From positions 682,001 to 746,000 of the forward strand of contig JAJOHG010000001.1 of the NCBI GenBank assembly GCA_021029095.1: DNA of 64,000 nucleotides, in the 5' to 3' direction. Source of the DNA: Phellopilus nigrolimitatus (Eukaryota > Basidiomycota > Agaricomycetes > Hymenochaetales > Hymenochaetaceae). The first letter of the stretch is position 1; every line of letters starts with the position of its first letter. Positions 24,759 to 35,907 of this stretch are shown piece by piece. A program made the position numbers and the translations under genes. Under the pieces are notes generated by a model, which was not told the origin of the DNA, did no database searches, and saw nothing but the letters and a program-made list of their open reading frames with translations.

Positions 24759-26651
24759 CTATAATTTTCGGATGCCTCTCTTCGGTGTGTTGGCAAGGAC
24801 TTGCAATAGATGCTTTTTCTCGTTGAAGAACTGATCCTTCGTAGCCTTTTTCTCCACACGACGCGCTTGCCGTCCTTCCTTGACAGCCTGCTTTCGTGCA
24901 TGCTTTTCGTCTTTGGACTCATTCTTTGGCCGGGCAACAGTGACACGGGCAGCTGAAAAGGATAAAAAGTGGTTCGGGCGACATGAGAAGTTGGTAAATT
25001 TCGAAATAAAGAAATAAACTTACGTTGAATAGTTTCTGATACATCGCCGTTGGCTACGTTAGCCGTCGAGCGCTTTTCATCCTTCGCGGGCTTCACGGAA
25101 GGCAACCCGGTCTTGGGATCGAGATAAATCTTCGGCACGCTCTTCGTCTCGCGTGCCCGTATCAGCCGCGGGTGGTTTTCCAAGTTGCTGTAGGTGCCTG
25201 TAAATCAGGGGACGAACGAACGGTCAGAGGGATACTGTTAATTCAAGGCGATAAGCGAAAGCTCACTGAGGATGGTCTCGCAGTCCCAGCGATCGCCCTT
25301 CGCCTCCTCGAGCCGCTCGAAGCCGTCGTCGTCCTCCCCGTCCGCACCCTCCTCGAGCTGCCCGTGCGCGTCGTAGCCGATCTCCTTGAGCGAGCGGCGG
25401 ATGGTGCCAAGCTTGTCCGTCACTGTCTCGCCCGGCAGGACGTGCCGCATCTTGCCCCCGAGGATCTCGTAGTTGTCGAGGAAGTCATCCATGATGTCGT
25501 TGAAGTCTTCGCGCGAGGTGATGAGCTCGGGCGCGCCGTCCTCGTCGTCGGAGAGCTCCTCCTCTTCCTCCTCTGATTCATACTCCTTCTCGACCTGTTT
25601 TCTCGTTTATAAATAGGGCTGCTGCTTAAAACAAGATGGGAGTAGCTGACCTGGTCAAAGCGCTCGTCGAGGAGCGTCAGGCCCTTGTTGCGGAACATGG
25701 ACGAGCTGCTCATGCTGTAGCCCGACGCATCGGACGCCCCCTTCCGCCGCTTCTTGCCCCCGATGACGGAGAACGAGGGGAGCCCCCCGACGGTGTCCAC
25801 GCCCTCCGAGCGGTCGTCCGAGCCTGCGTCCGATGCCGGAGGGCCCTCCCGCATCGCCGCCGCTCCTCGCGCCTTCTTGAACTTCGCGAACCGCGCCTCC
25901 CACCCATCCGCGTCCTCCGCGTCCTCATCCTCCCAGTCGCTCTCCGCGCCCCCCTCCACAAACGCAAACCCGCCCTCGTCCTCGTCCCCGCTCCCGCGCT
26001 CGCCCGCGCCGACGAGCGCGCCGAAGAAGCCCTCGTCGAGCGCGTCGTCCACGAACGCGTCGTCCTCGAGCGCCTCGAGCGCCTGCCGCAGGTGCGGGTC
26101 CATGTCCGGCTGCAGCCCCGCGAGCGCGGGCGGTACCGCCGCCTGCGCGCCGTACACCTCCTCGCGCGTGCGCTCCGCGCGCGAGGGCAGCGCCTCGGGC
26201 GGGAGGTCGAGCCCCTCATCCGCGTGCGCGCGCGCCTTGCCCTTGCCCCTCGTGGAGGAGGAGGCCTCGACGAGCACGCCGACGACGCCGTCCTCGCGCA
26301 GGCCGACCTCGCGCAGGTGCTGCATGTAGTCGTACGCGGTGTCGTCGAAGTAGACGCCGTGCGCGGCGGCGGCGCCGATGTTCGCGCGCGCGGCGTGCGC
26401 GGCGAGCTCGGCCGGCGCGAGCGCGCGCTCGAGGTCCGCGCGCGTCTGGCCCTGCGGGGGGAAGGCGAGCGTCAGTGCGCGGATGCGGTTGCGGCGGATC
26501 GGGGTGTGGGAGAGACGGGACGTACCTTGGAGACGGCCTTGAGGACGTGCTGGCTCGCCTCGGGGTCGTGGATGAGCGGGTCGCGCTGCGAGCGGTGCAC
26601 GAGCTGGAAGTGCCGTGCGCCTGGCTGCCTGAAGATCGACTTGGGCGCCAT
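24759..26651 (-). CDS. LTV1: 40S ribosome biogenesis factor Ltv1
   Basis: Assembly factor of the pre-40S particle, needed for correct placement of uS3 and eS10 in the beak and for nuclear export. Start MAPKSIFRQPGARHFQLVHR at 26651 is the typical LTV1 opening, followed by RSQRDPLIHDPEASQ. Then come FDDTAYDYMQHLRE, an acidic middle, GGKKRRKGASDASGYSMSSS, LLDERFDQV, and IMDDFLDNYEILGGKM. The C-terminus after two further introns contains NHPRLIRARETK, PKIYLDPKTGLP and the basic tail RRVEKKATKDQ, ending TPKRGIRKL with TAG at 24759-24761. Five exons or so. GC content is strikingly high in the central part (25.2-26.6 kb) relative to FAB1. Identification is secure; exact internal splice sites are less so. 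Confidence 0.92.
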
Positions 26652-27179
26652 TTCCTTCGTTTTTTGTTTTTGTTTTTATTTTATGTGCTTTGCTCGATGG
26701 TGGTCGTATGCAGTTCGCAAAATTTCAGCCCCGCTGTCTCGGGAGGAAACCATATATGGCAGTCGTCTTTCCTCTTTTGGATTCGCAGCACGCAAAAAAG
26801 CAAAAAAAGGAAAGCAGAGCGTGATTATGAAGGTAAGCCGTATCATACAGTGTAGCGATGCGCAAAGCGAAGGAGGTAAAACTACAACAGGGGGGAAGAC
26901 AACGAGCGAGTGTACAGACGGTGCCAATAACATAAAGGTATGCGTGTGTGACGAAAACAAGGGGGAGGAAAAGGAAAAAGTGCATGATGTACAAATGGCG
27001 GGTGGATTAGCGCGAAAGGTGAACGTAAGGTCCAGACGCTGGGCGCAAGTGTGAAAGAAAACAGGAACGGGTAATATGTGAAGCGACGGTGGAAAAAAAA
27101 GGGATAGCAACGTGTAGCGAGCAAAGTATAAAGACAAAAGAAGAAGAGCAGAAAAGAGGAAAGAAAGGACGGTCGTCGG
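26652..27179. other. LTV1 promoter region, pyrimidine-rich on the gene strand
   Basis: About 530 bp between LTV1 and the stop codon of the next minus-strand gene. Read on the minus strand it is dominated by C and T tracts, common in fungal promoters and leaders. Open frames here follow that composition and are not credible genes. Confidence 0.5.
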
Positions 27180-29474
27180 TCACTTGGCCTCAAACGCCAG
27201 CCGGCTCGCCCCCAGGCCCTCGAACGCAACGCCCGTCAGGCGCTCGCGCCCACAGCCCAGGCTGCCCGAGTGCGCGCGGCCCTCCCACGGGACCCCGCGC
27301 CCGCCGAGCAGGTTCGCGAGCGCCTTCAGGCGCAGCGTGCACGGGTTCGCGACCGGCCGCAGGCGCCACTCCGGCGCGGCCGGCGCGGCGCGCGGGCGCA
27401 GCGGCGACGGCGGCACGAACGCGAGCGGCGCGAACACGCGCGCGGGCGCGGCAGCGTCGCCGCCCCCCGCGCGCGCCGCGTGCGACTCGTTGAGCGGGAT
27501 GTTGACCTCCGACGGGAAGTTCAGCTCGCGCGTCGGCGTGCACGCCGCGCGCGGCGCGAAGCGCTGCACGTCTAGCGCGCTTGCGCGGTAGCCCGACGGC
27601 TTCGGGCGTAAGGCGTCCCGGTCCCTGCGCCGACGCGCGGCGCACTTCTAAGGTGAGCGACGCAACGTCGAGGGACAGAGGGACGGAGAACTGGATGGTG
27701 CGCATATACGACTGCTGCATCTTGCTTGCCAAGTCTATCAGCCCAGAGACGGACTGCCGCACTCGCGTGATGAGCGCAGCGGACTTGGTGTCCGGGTTCT
27801 TCTCGGCGGAGGAGCGACGCGCCGTCTCTTGCTCCTGCTCCAAAGTGGCACGGCCAGAAAGCGGGGTGTCCGCTAGCGGCACAGGAATCAGTTGGCTTTT
27901 GCGAACCGTTCGAGAAGAGCGACACGAATGGACGACCAATTGCTCGAAGGCCCTGTCGTCACCGAGCGGAGGAAGCGGAGGCTTGTCGAAGTTGGGCGAC
28001 GTGGAGGGTGTTGTGATGCACGTGGACACCGTCGCATCGCTTGCCGTCGACGCAAAGGAATTCGTACGCGAGATGGTCAGGTCGCTGCCCGCGGAACAAG
28101 CGACGCACGTGGAGCCAGAGAAGTCTCCTGCCTGGCGCAGGTGCGAGATCGGCAAGGAATGAGAACCCTCCGGGTCCCTGCCCTTGCCCTTCACCCTCCT
28201 CCGCTCATTGTCCTGCCATTCGACAGCCTGCAGCAAGGAATCCAACAACTCGTCCTGCCGCGACCTGGAGCGCGATCGCTGACAACGGGACGTGAATCGT
28301 TCATCGTCGTCCACGGGAAAGAGAGAGCCATGCAGGCTCCTTATGACCTCTTTGAACGAAACTCGGCTGGAGGGCGAGCCGGGCGCCTATCACCGGGCGA
28401 GAGGGCGGAAGAGACGAACTGGTCGGATGCTCGGAGCGCGACGAGGAGGATTGCGACGAAGAGGTGTGCTGGTGAGTAGTCGATCGTCAGATGAGCCGCT
28501 CATAACATAAACGAACGGCAAATGCGCTCACCGAGAACGGGCGAACGAAAGGGTTGGCGAACAGCGGGCGGCCCCTGGGCTGGAGACGGCCCTTTGTCCT
28601 GAGCTCGAGCCTCTGCGCCTGCAAGGTGGGCGCCCTCTCCGCTTTCTCTTTCTGTCTCTGCTGGGCGAGCGCCTTCGCGGCGCGTGCGCGCTCTGCCTCT
28701 GCCTCCCACGCGAGCTCGCGCGCACGCCACTTGTGGGCCTGCTCCTCCTTCTCGCGGCGCTCGCGCGCCTCGTTGAGGAGGGCGAGGGACTCGTCGTCGA
28801 GTACGAGGACACCGCCGGGGACGAAGACGAAGTCCTCGTCCTTGACCTGGGCGATGCGCGGGTCGTCGTCGCCGGAGACGTCGATGCCCTGGATCTTGAG
28901 GTAGAGGACGCGGGCGAGGTGCATGTCGTCTGCGGCGTAGGCCTCCTGCATCTGGTCCTGGAGGCTGCGCGGGGGAAGCGGGGTGTCGTCGTAGAAGATG
29001 GAGGACTCGTAGACGAAGGCCTGGGGGGCTGTATAAGGTTTGCAGGCGCCCGCGGGCTGTGGTCGTGAGTCAGAGAAAGAGGAGGGCTGCGCAGGGGAGG
29101 GCGAGGAAGGCGAAGGCCGGTTGGGGGCTACGAGCATAGGACTCGGACGGGTGGACGAGCAGGAGGGAGGAAAAGAAGGCAGACGACACGAGCTGGAGGA
29201 CGCGACGGGGCGACTCGGTGGGCGGGATGGGGCAGGCGGATTACATACTGGTGGCGGTCTTGGCGGGGACGGCGAGGCGTCAGACGTACACGGGGCGAGG
29301 CGGATCGCGAGGGCGGCGCGCCTGTTGGAGAAGGAGCGGTCCTCGGAGGCTCTGCGTGCGATGGCCTGGGCGGGGATGTCGCGTGAGCGGCCGCGCTCGA
29401 CGCGGGGCGGGCTGCGGGCGCGGCGGGGCATGTAGGGCTGGAGGGCGTGTGGGGAGCGGTGTACGCTGAGCATG
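27180..29474 (-). CDS. Unidentified GC-rich gene with uncertain exon structure
   Basis: I do not recognise this protein. The start is MLSVHRSPHALQPYMPRR at 29474, followed by a Pro/Ser-rich low-complexity region. A better-defined block follows: AFVYESSIFYDDTPLPPRS, DDMHLARVLYLKIQGIDV and DEDFVFVPGGVLVLDDES. Next is an Ala/Glu/Arg coiled coil (ERREKEEQAHKWRARE). A GTGAGC donor after FVRPFS (near 28532) leads to a downstream frame with SFKEVIRSLHGSLFPVDDD, QDELLDSLLQAVEW and MQQSYMRTIQFSVPLSLDV. The last part, with TPTRELNFPSEVNIPLNES and ending LAFEAK, is in another frame. That change, near 27617-27640, has no convincing intron and may be a one-base indel. Treat as one gene with moderate confidence; two genes or a decaying gene remain possible. 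Confidence 0.5.
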
Positions 29475-30610
29475 GTTGGCGGGGTAGGAGGAGGGGGAGG
29501 AGGGAATTGTGGAAGTTGATTTGAAGTAGTGGATTGAAGATGTTGGCCTTGAGGCGTGACGTGTGGCTTTGTGTTTCGATAACAGCTCATCTCAGTGTCA
29601 CTACACCGTAGCTAAAGCAGCCGTCGTCGTTGCCGTTCCCTTCGCCGTAGCCGTAGCCGTAGCCGCTGTTAATACTTTGCCGCTGGGCTCCTGCTGCGAA
29701 CCTGCTGTGCTACCCTGCTCCGTGGCCGGCTATGTGCCCAGCTCGCCGTCGCCCATCTCAGCACCGCAGAGCGAGCACGCGGACGACGCGGGTAGACGCG
29801 CGTTATCTGGCCACTCATAGCGCCCGCATTGGGACGCTCTCACGGGCTCGACGCCTCTCCTCTCTCCTCCTCCCTTCCAAGTCCTCGAGGCAAGCGCTAT
29901 CGCATTCATGTCTGTCCTATTATTTCATACCCTGCCTCGCACCCTCCTGCGTGCTCCCCGCGCTCGCCCTATATATCCACCCCCCTTCCATCTTTCCATC
30001 AACGCCCGCCCCTATAAGGCGCCTCGAGGTCTGCCATCTGCGTCTTCACCGGACCTTTGTTAACCTTGGCCGCCGATAACGCGAACCCCACTCTTCTTCT
30101 CCACTAATCTTCTCCCTCTCCCTTCCCTTCTCCCTTCTCCTTTCCTCCATTCGCCCCTTCTCCATCTAGGCCTGTAGATATCGAGCCATCCTAGTCACAA
30201 GACTAGAAAAACCCCATTTCGAGATGAAATTGATAACTGCAGTCGGCCGCCCTCCGTCCGATGGACATAACGACCATGTCCAACTGGACGTGTGCCTGAC
30301 TAAGACTAGTGCTGGTCTGACAGCGACACCGCCGCGTCGACGACGATCGCCTGCGACAGGAGCTCCCACCCAAAACTCTATTTTGCGTCCGTTGCCCTCC
30401 GAGCGTGCCCAATCTACGATGCCTTTTCATCGGCCACTTCCGAGCCGATGGGAAGCCACGATACATATGTAGCTCTAAGTAAGTACACATTGCGGAATAC
30501 AATCCGCCGTCGCGGCTGCAATCGGCGGCCTTCTGTCGGCGATCTCGCCCTAGAAATATAAGCTCGCCGCGAAGACGACTGCAAATAGTTATAATTTTTA
30601 AAATCGATTA
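29475..30610. other. Intergenic with TATA-like element and pyrimidine tract
   Basis: About 1.1 kb between the unidentified gene and the SKI2 stop. On the plus strand there is a short cgtagc tandem (about 29645-29668), a TATATAT at about 29970 and a long CT tract (about 30090-30170), followed by a ctagtc/gactag palindrome near 30190-30206. An 82-codon plus-strand frame starts at 30224 but has no recognisable features. This could be an unannotated transcript; I cannot support a gene. Confidence 0.4.
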
Positions 30611-33600
30611 TCAGGAATTTGGAGCAGGGGCGAAGAGCGACTCACTGTCCCGCTTGATCATCATCTGCGCCTCCTCCATCTTCTTCATCAGGCTCGCGTC
30701 CCCGATCACACGCGCCGCGTCCCGCACCTCCCGGCACGTCTCGTCCAGCCGCGTGATCACCCGCACGATCGTCCCCTCCGCCACGTCCGTCAGGCCCGTG
30801 ATCTGCTCGAACGGCTGCCCCACCGCGTCTGCGTCAGCTGACAAGACCATTAATGCACCACGCGACACGCACCATTCCCTTCGCCCACTCGTACACCACC
30901 TCCGCCAGCCCGAACTTGAGCTTCGCCTCCGCGTCCCCGCTCGCCACCCGATGCCGGTCCTGCACTTCCCCGACCCGCCCCGCGATCCCGAAGATCGCCG
31001 CCCGCCCCTCTTCCAGCTTCGGCCCCAGCCCGGGATCCGCGTCCGTCTTCTCCTGGAATACGAAGCACGAGAGCAGCGCGACCACCTCCTCCGGCTCGTA
31101 CCCCGCCAGCGTGTTCTCCAGTATCAGCTCCGTCAGCACCAGCTCGTCCGCAGAGTTGATCTGTACGCGCAGAATAATATATATATATGTGTTGTTGAGT
31201 CAGAGAAAAATGAAACGAACCTCGCATGCCACGCGGCCCTTCAGCAGGACCGTCGAGTTCGCGTCGATGAACTTGAGCTCCTGGAGGACCGCCACCCGCT
31301 GCTCGTAGTCCGGGATAAGCTCCAGGTTCTGATCCGAGATCGCCAGCTTCAGGTTCTCGAGATTGGCACGGAGCAGCATCTCCCCGTGCAAGACGGCATA
31401 CTGCGTGCAAAAAGAAAAAAAAAGGTTAGCGTTTTGAGTTCACCACCACCACCAACGAACAGAACACAATAATAGGATTCAATTTACGTGGTCTCTGAAA
31501 CTCCCGCACATAAGGCACGCCTTTCCGGGCAGCTGCTTCGCCAGTTCATTTCGCGTGCGCAGCGCCTCCTGGAACTCCAGCTCGCGCATGCGGTTCCACT
31601 CGACTTCGGGCACGTGCGCCGCCGCGGCCCACTCTCTGGCCACTTCGTTGAGCGCGCCGACCGCCTTGTTCATAGCCGTGATTTTGAGCCGCTCGATGTT
31701 GTTGAAGTCCGCCTGCTCTTCGTTTAGCGTAATAATAGCATAGAGCGGAATAAAGATAACGTGCCTTGAGCATTCGATTTGTAACCAGCGCGACGCTTGT
31801 CAGAGGCACTGCCATATATTCATAGACAAAGTCTTCAATGGCGAGCGTGTCTGGTTCCGGGGGCCAGACAGGTGGGACCGGTTGAGCATCGGTGTCTGGA
31901 GGGGAAAGAACGGCATATGACCAGTAAATAAATATACAGTGTGAATAGATGTGTGCATACCAAGTTTACGCGCCTTCGTCTCGGGGTCACTGAGCACGAG
32001 AACTAATAACGTCTTCACGTTGTCCTGAGGGGGCCCCTTCTTCAGCAGAACGGCGAGATTATTCCGGAAATGCTGCAGCATAATCAGGTTCTTTCTCGTC
32101 GTGCAAATGTCGAATGTCCGCCACTCACATCGTCACGAAGAATTAACACCCTCCCTTGTCCAAGAGACTTGACGCCCTGCTGATTCCCGTAGGCCGTGCT
32201 TATGAGCTTCAAGTTCAGTTCTGCGATCTGCGCGGAAATATCGTAGTAACTCTTGATGTCTGGCAGGCACATGTCGCAGTCCAGCTTCGGCATCGTTGAG
32301 AGCTTCTTCTCATTCTAAAAGCACCAAAACAATAGCTTTGAACATACGCGAAACACACAACCATGCTTGTGCACACCTCAAGGACTTTCTTTTGCTGGTC
32401 AGGCAGAAGCTTCTGCGACGCGTTTTCCGAAAAGCTGCGCTTGATCATCTCCTCGACCTTGAGCGCCTCCACGCGAAGCAGGTTGAGGATCATGTTGTAC
32501 GTCAAACGGAACTGCGAGTGCAGCTTCATCGGCGTGCCCAGCATCATCGTGTTGAGCGTCGTTATCTAAAACCAGCCGGTCAGCACATATTTTTCAGGCT
32601 ACGGAGTGGACTTGCTTCAGGGAGTTCATCGCCTGCTGTGATGATGACCGTCCCGGTCGTGTCCTTGCCGCGGCGGCCTGCCCGACCTGCCATCTGCGTG
32701 TACTCGCCGGGCTCGAGCGTCCGGAAGCTTCGTCCGTCGTGTTTTCGTATGCCGGAAAACACGACGCATTTTGCAGGCATGTTGACTCCCTGGAGGTGAA
32801 TGTATTCGTATGATAAGTTCGTAGTAAACACTGACATATTGGACTTACCATAGCAAACGTTTCGGTGGCAAAGAGAACCTTGACGAGGCCCCGAGCGAAC
32901 AGCATCTCCACGACCTTGGCTGGCGTTAGTTTGGTTGAACTTCACCTGAACTGAGATAAGCATACCTCTTTAACAAGGGGAAGAAGACCACCATGATGAA
33001 CACCAATTCCACGAGCAAGCAGATTCCGCATCCGCCCTATCTGGGGCAGATTCCTATCCGAGCCTATGCCAGTCGCAGGTCAGCCAACGCCCGCAGTCTG
33101 GAGAAATAAACAGATACCTTTCAAGCGCGCCAACGCATTCTTAATCGCAATGTGCACCTCGCTCTTTTCGCTAGCCGTGCAGAGGTCCACGTTGGTCAGC
33201 GTCGCCGCATTCTCCTCGCAGCGCCGCTTCGAGAACGTGAACACGACGACGGGGAGCAGGTTGTTTTTGCGCAGGTACCCGACGAGATGGACATATAGGT
33301 TCTTGTCAGCTTGGTGGAACGTGCGCGGACCGCCTGGTGCCCCGCCGCGCGCGAATGAAGGAGCTCCTCCACCGCGTCCTCGTGTAGCACCGCCTCGCGC
33401 AGGCGGGTTCCCTCCTCGCTGACCACGTTGAGGTGCGGCGGCGCGCGCACCAAGGCGTTGAACTGGAGGGAGGCCGGCCGCTTCTCTCTCTTTGTCCTGC
33501 TTTCGACGCAAAGCTTCCCCGGCATCCTTGTAGCTTATTTTATTATTTAGATTCGCATCCTCATAACTGGAAGTGGAAAGATTTTGTACCCCTGACCGAG

Positions 33601-35503
33601 AAAGTTGCCTTTGGCATCAACGATCTTGTGTGTATCTCGTCCTGCATAAAGGTAGTGCTCTAACGGCACTGGTCGGGCTGGCGTAGATATGACATAGATG
33701 TCTTTTTTCTTAGTTCGTCTAAATCAAAATTTGTCATGTCACAACTATAAGCTTTCGAAGACGGAAATGACTCACCCTACCCAGTCTGCAAATTCCTTCG
33801 TGTTCGGTACAGTCGCAGAAAGGAGAATGATGCTGACATGCTCAGGAAGCATGATGATCACTTCCTCCCACACAACACCTCGCTAATCAAAATCAGCGCG
33901 TACTCACACATGGTTGATGAAAGAAAATACCTCCGCATCATTAACATAGTGGACTTCGTCGAAAATGACAAACTCGACATCTCGTATCAGATCGGCGCCT
34001 TTGTATAGCATACTCCTAAGGATCTCTGTTGTCATGATCAGGCAGTTTGCCTCCGGGTTGATCTGCACATCGCCGGTGAGTATCCCCACTGATGAAGACG
34101 AGAACGTTTGCTTGAAGTCTCGAAACTTCTGATTGGACAAGGCCTTGATAGGAGACGTATAGATCGCTCTGAAACAGAAAGAAAAACCGTTGAAATCTTT
34201 GTATAACCGAACGATAATGCTCGTCTTACGCACCTAGTCATATGCTTTGCGGCGAGTGCGATAGCGTACTCAGCCACAACAGTCTTACCGGCTGAGGTAT
34301 GGGCAGCAACGAACACTGAATCCCCCATCTCAAGATGATACACTGCCTCCTTTTGGAACGTATCCAGTTCGAACGGATACTTTTTTTCGCGTTACATCAT
34401 CAGCATAGGTCGATAATCTGAAGATCGAGCGTACTTCGTGCGCCATCTCCGGTACAAGCTCTCGAAAATTCGTCATAGGCTTTTTAACATCGACAACGTG
34501 CGCCCACTCTCGTTTTTGGATTGCCGCTCGGCGTAGGGGTCTGGACTGAGGCACCACCGGCCGCAACTGTGTGCGCTGAGGACGAATACATGAATGTAAA
34601 TATGTGTATCGCGTATCCGCACCGCACGCACTGATGTGGGTAAAAGGCCGTCAATCTCAGAAGTGCCTGGAAGCACTTCAGGGTCCTCTTCACCATAGAA
34701 AGGACCAAGTCGGTTGTCTCCCTAGTGTTAAAGATATTAAATAGAAATCACGAATGTTTTGCAATAGACTAGCCTCTTCCACCATGGGTTTTTCTGCGCC
34801 CCCGTCTTCAGGTTCCATAGTCGATATTTCGTCATATGCCGTGTCCTCACCACCTAAGCGCAGACCTCTGCTTAGTCCAGGTGGTATCGTCCTCAATCCT
34901 TTTGCGTCTGAGATACTCGCGCCTTGGGGATTCAAGACTTCATCGAGTCCGCCGGGCCAGAAAGGCACATGGCCAGACTTTCCGCGCACAAAGCTCTGCA
35001 AAGGCGCAGGTGCACGTTCTAACGCTGTTGAGGTAAGGCCAGTCCCTTGTCGTGATGTCGGCACCTTACTTGATATATCAGCTAAATGTGCGTCAGCTGA
35101 TGGGTACAACAAACCTCTATGCAACCAGTGACACGTCCATCCAGACCGGTTCGGACAAAAGACAGCGTTGTTGCTGGCGGCGACAACGAAGACGAAAGCA
35201 AGTTTGGGATTTCAAGTTGGTGCTCCCAATGACTGTACCAAAGCCACTTGTCACTGACCAGCTCGCAAGCACAAGGCAGATCGACCAGTCTGCTCACATC
35301 TGGTACGCCGGAAGCCAGTGGTCAGGTAGCTTCGTCTTCGGCAACAGTATCTTCTCCTCGATTCCTCGGTAAACTTGTTCTGTAGAGCGTAGTCCGTCTA
35401 ATTGCAATTCGGCGAGAATTTCTTTTGCTGTAGAAGGACCCGAAGGCCGGACAAGTTCGCACAGAGCTCTATGACGAGCTTCGTCGTCTTGAGCTGCTGA
35501 CAT
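30611..35503 (-). CDS. SKI2: Ski2-type RNA helicase of the cytoplasmic exosome Ski complex
   Basis: DExH RNA helicase that feeds ribosome-bound or aberrant mRNA to the cytoplasmic exosome as part of Ski2-Ski3-Ski8. Start [18 protein letters not shown] at 35503. Landmarks: the Ski2 N-terminal segment [18 protein letters not shown]; motif [48 protein letters not shown]; motif [14 protein letters not shown]; helicase lobe 2 with [41 protein letters not shown] and motif [14 protein letters not shown]. The beta-barrel/arch insertion and the DSHCT end ([34 protein letters not shown]) follow. More than ten exons. An Arg-Gly-rich stretch is inserted between the two RecA lobes (about 33310-33480). The very C-terminus reads SLFAPAPNS rather than the usual ending, so a last small exon may be missed. 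Confidence 0.93.
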
Positions 35504-35907
35504 CCCAGTCTTAGTGAACAGAAAATATAAGTCACTGCATGCAAATGGCGGTCGTCAGCTAAACGGCGAAGGCGACGGAGGACTCATGTCGATCATCGTG
35601 GCACAGCCTCAAAGCTACAAACACAAGCACGACTTCTGGAAAGCTCGTCGTCCCGAATATCCATGTTGCCAACTCTACTTATATTCGCGCTCTTCCATAT
35701 CGTCACGCTGCTTCCAAATAGCCAATGAGTGTCTTCTGGAAATGCTGCTAACCGACATGTTTATGTTTGAGGAAGCTCAAGGACCTCCATGTGAATGTCT
35801 AGCAACCAAATTTGGGGCCTGCGTGACGAGCAGAAGCCAACATTTTATGTATATCGCCTACCAGGCTTCATATATGTGTAACTCGGGGGTCAATCCAATC
35901 AACGGCC
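35504..35907. other. Divergent promoter region SKI2 / membrane-protein gene 1
   Basis: 404 bp between the divergent start codons of SKI2 and the first membrane-protein gene. A 148-codon plus-strand frame runs through it but lacks domains. No clear TATA box. Confidence 0.45.

Noticed and set aside
25636..27054. 472-codon plus-strand ORF opposite LTV1
   Set aside because: Arg/Ala/Leu-rich antisense shadow produced by the GC-rich codons of LTV1.
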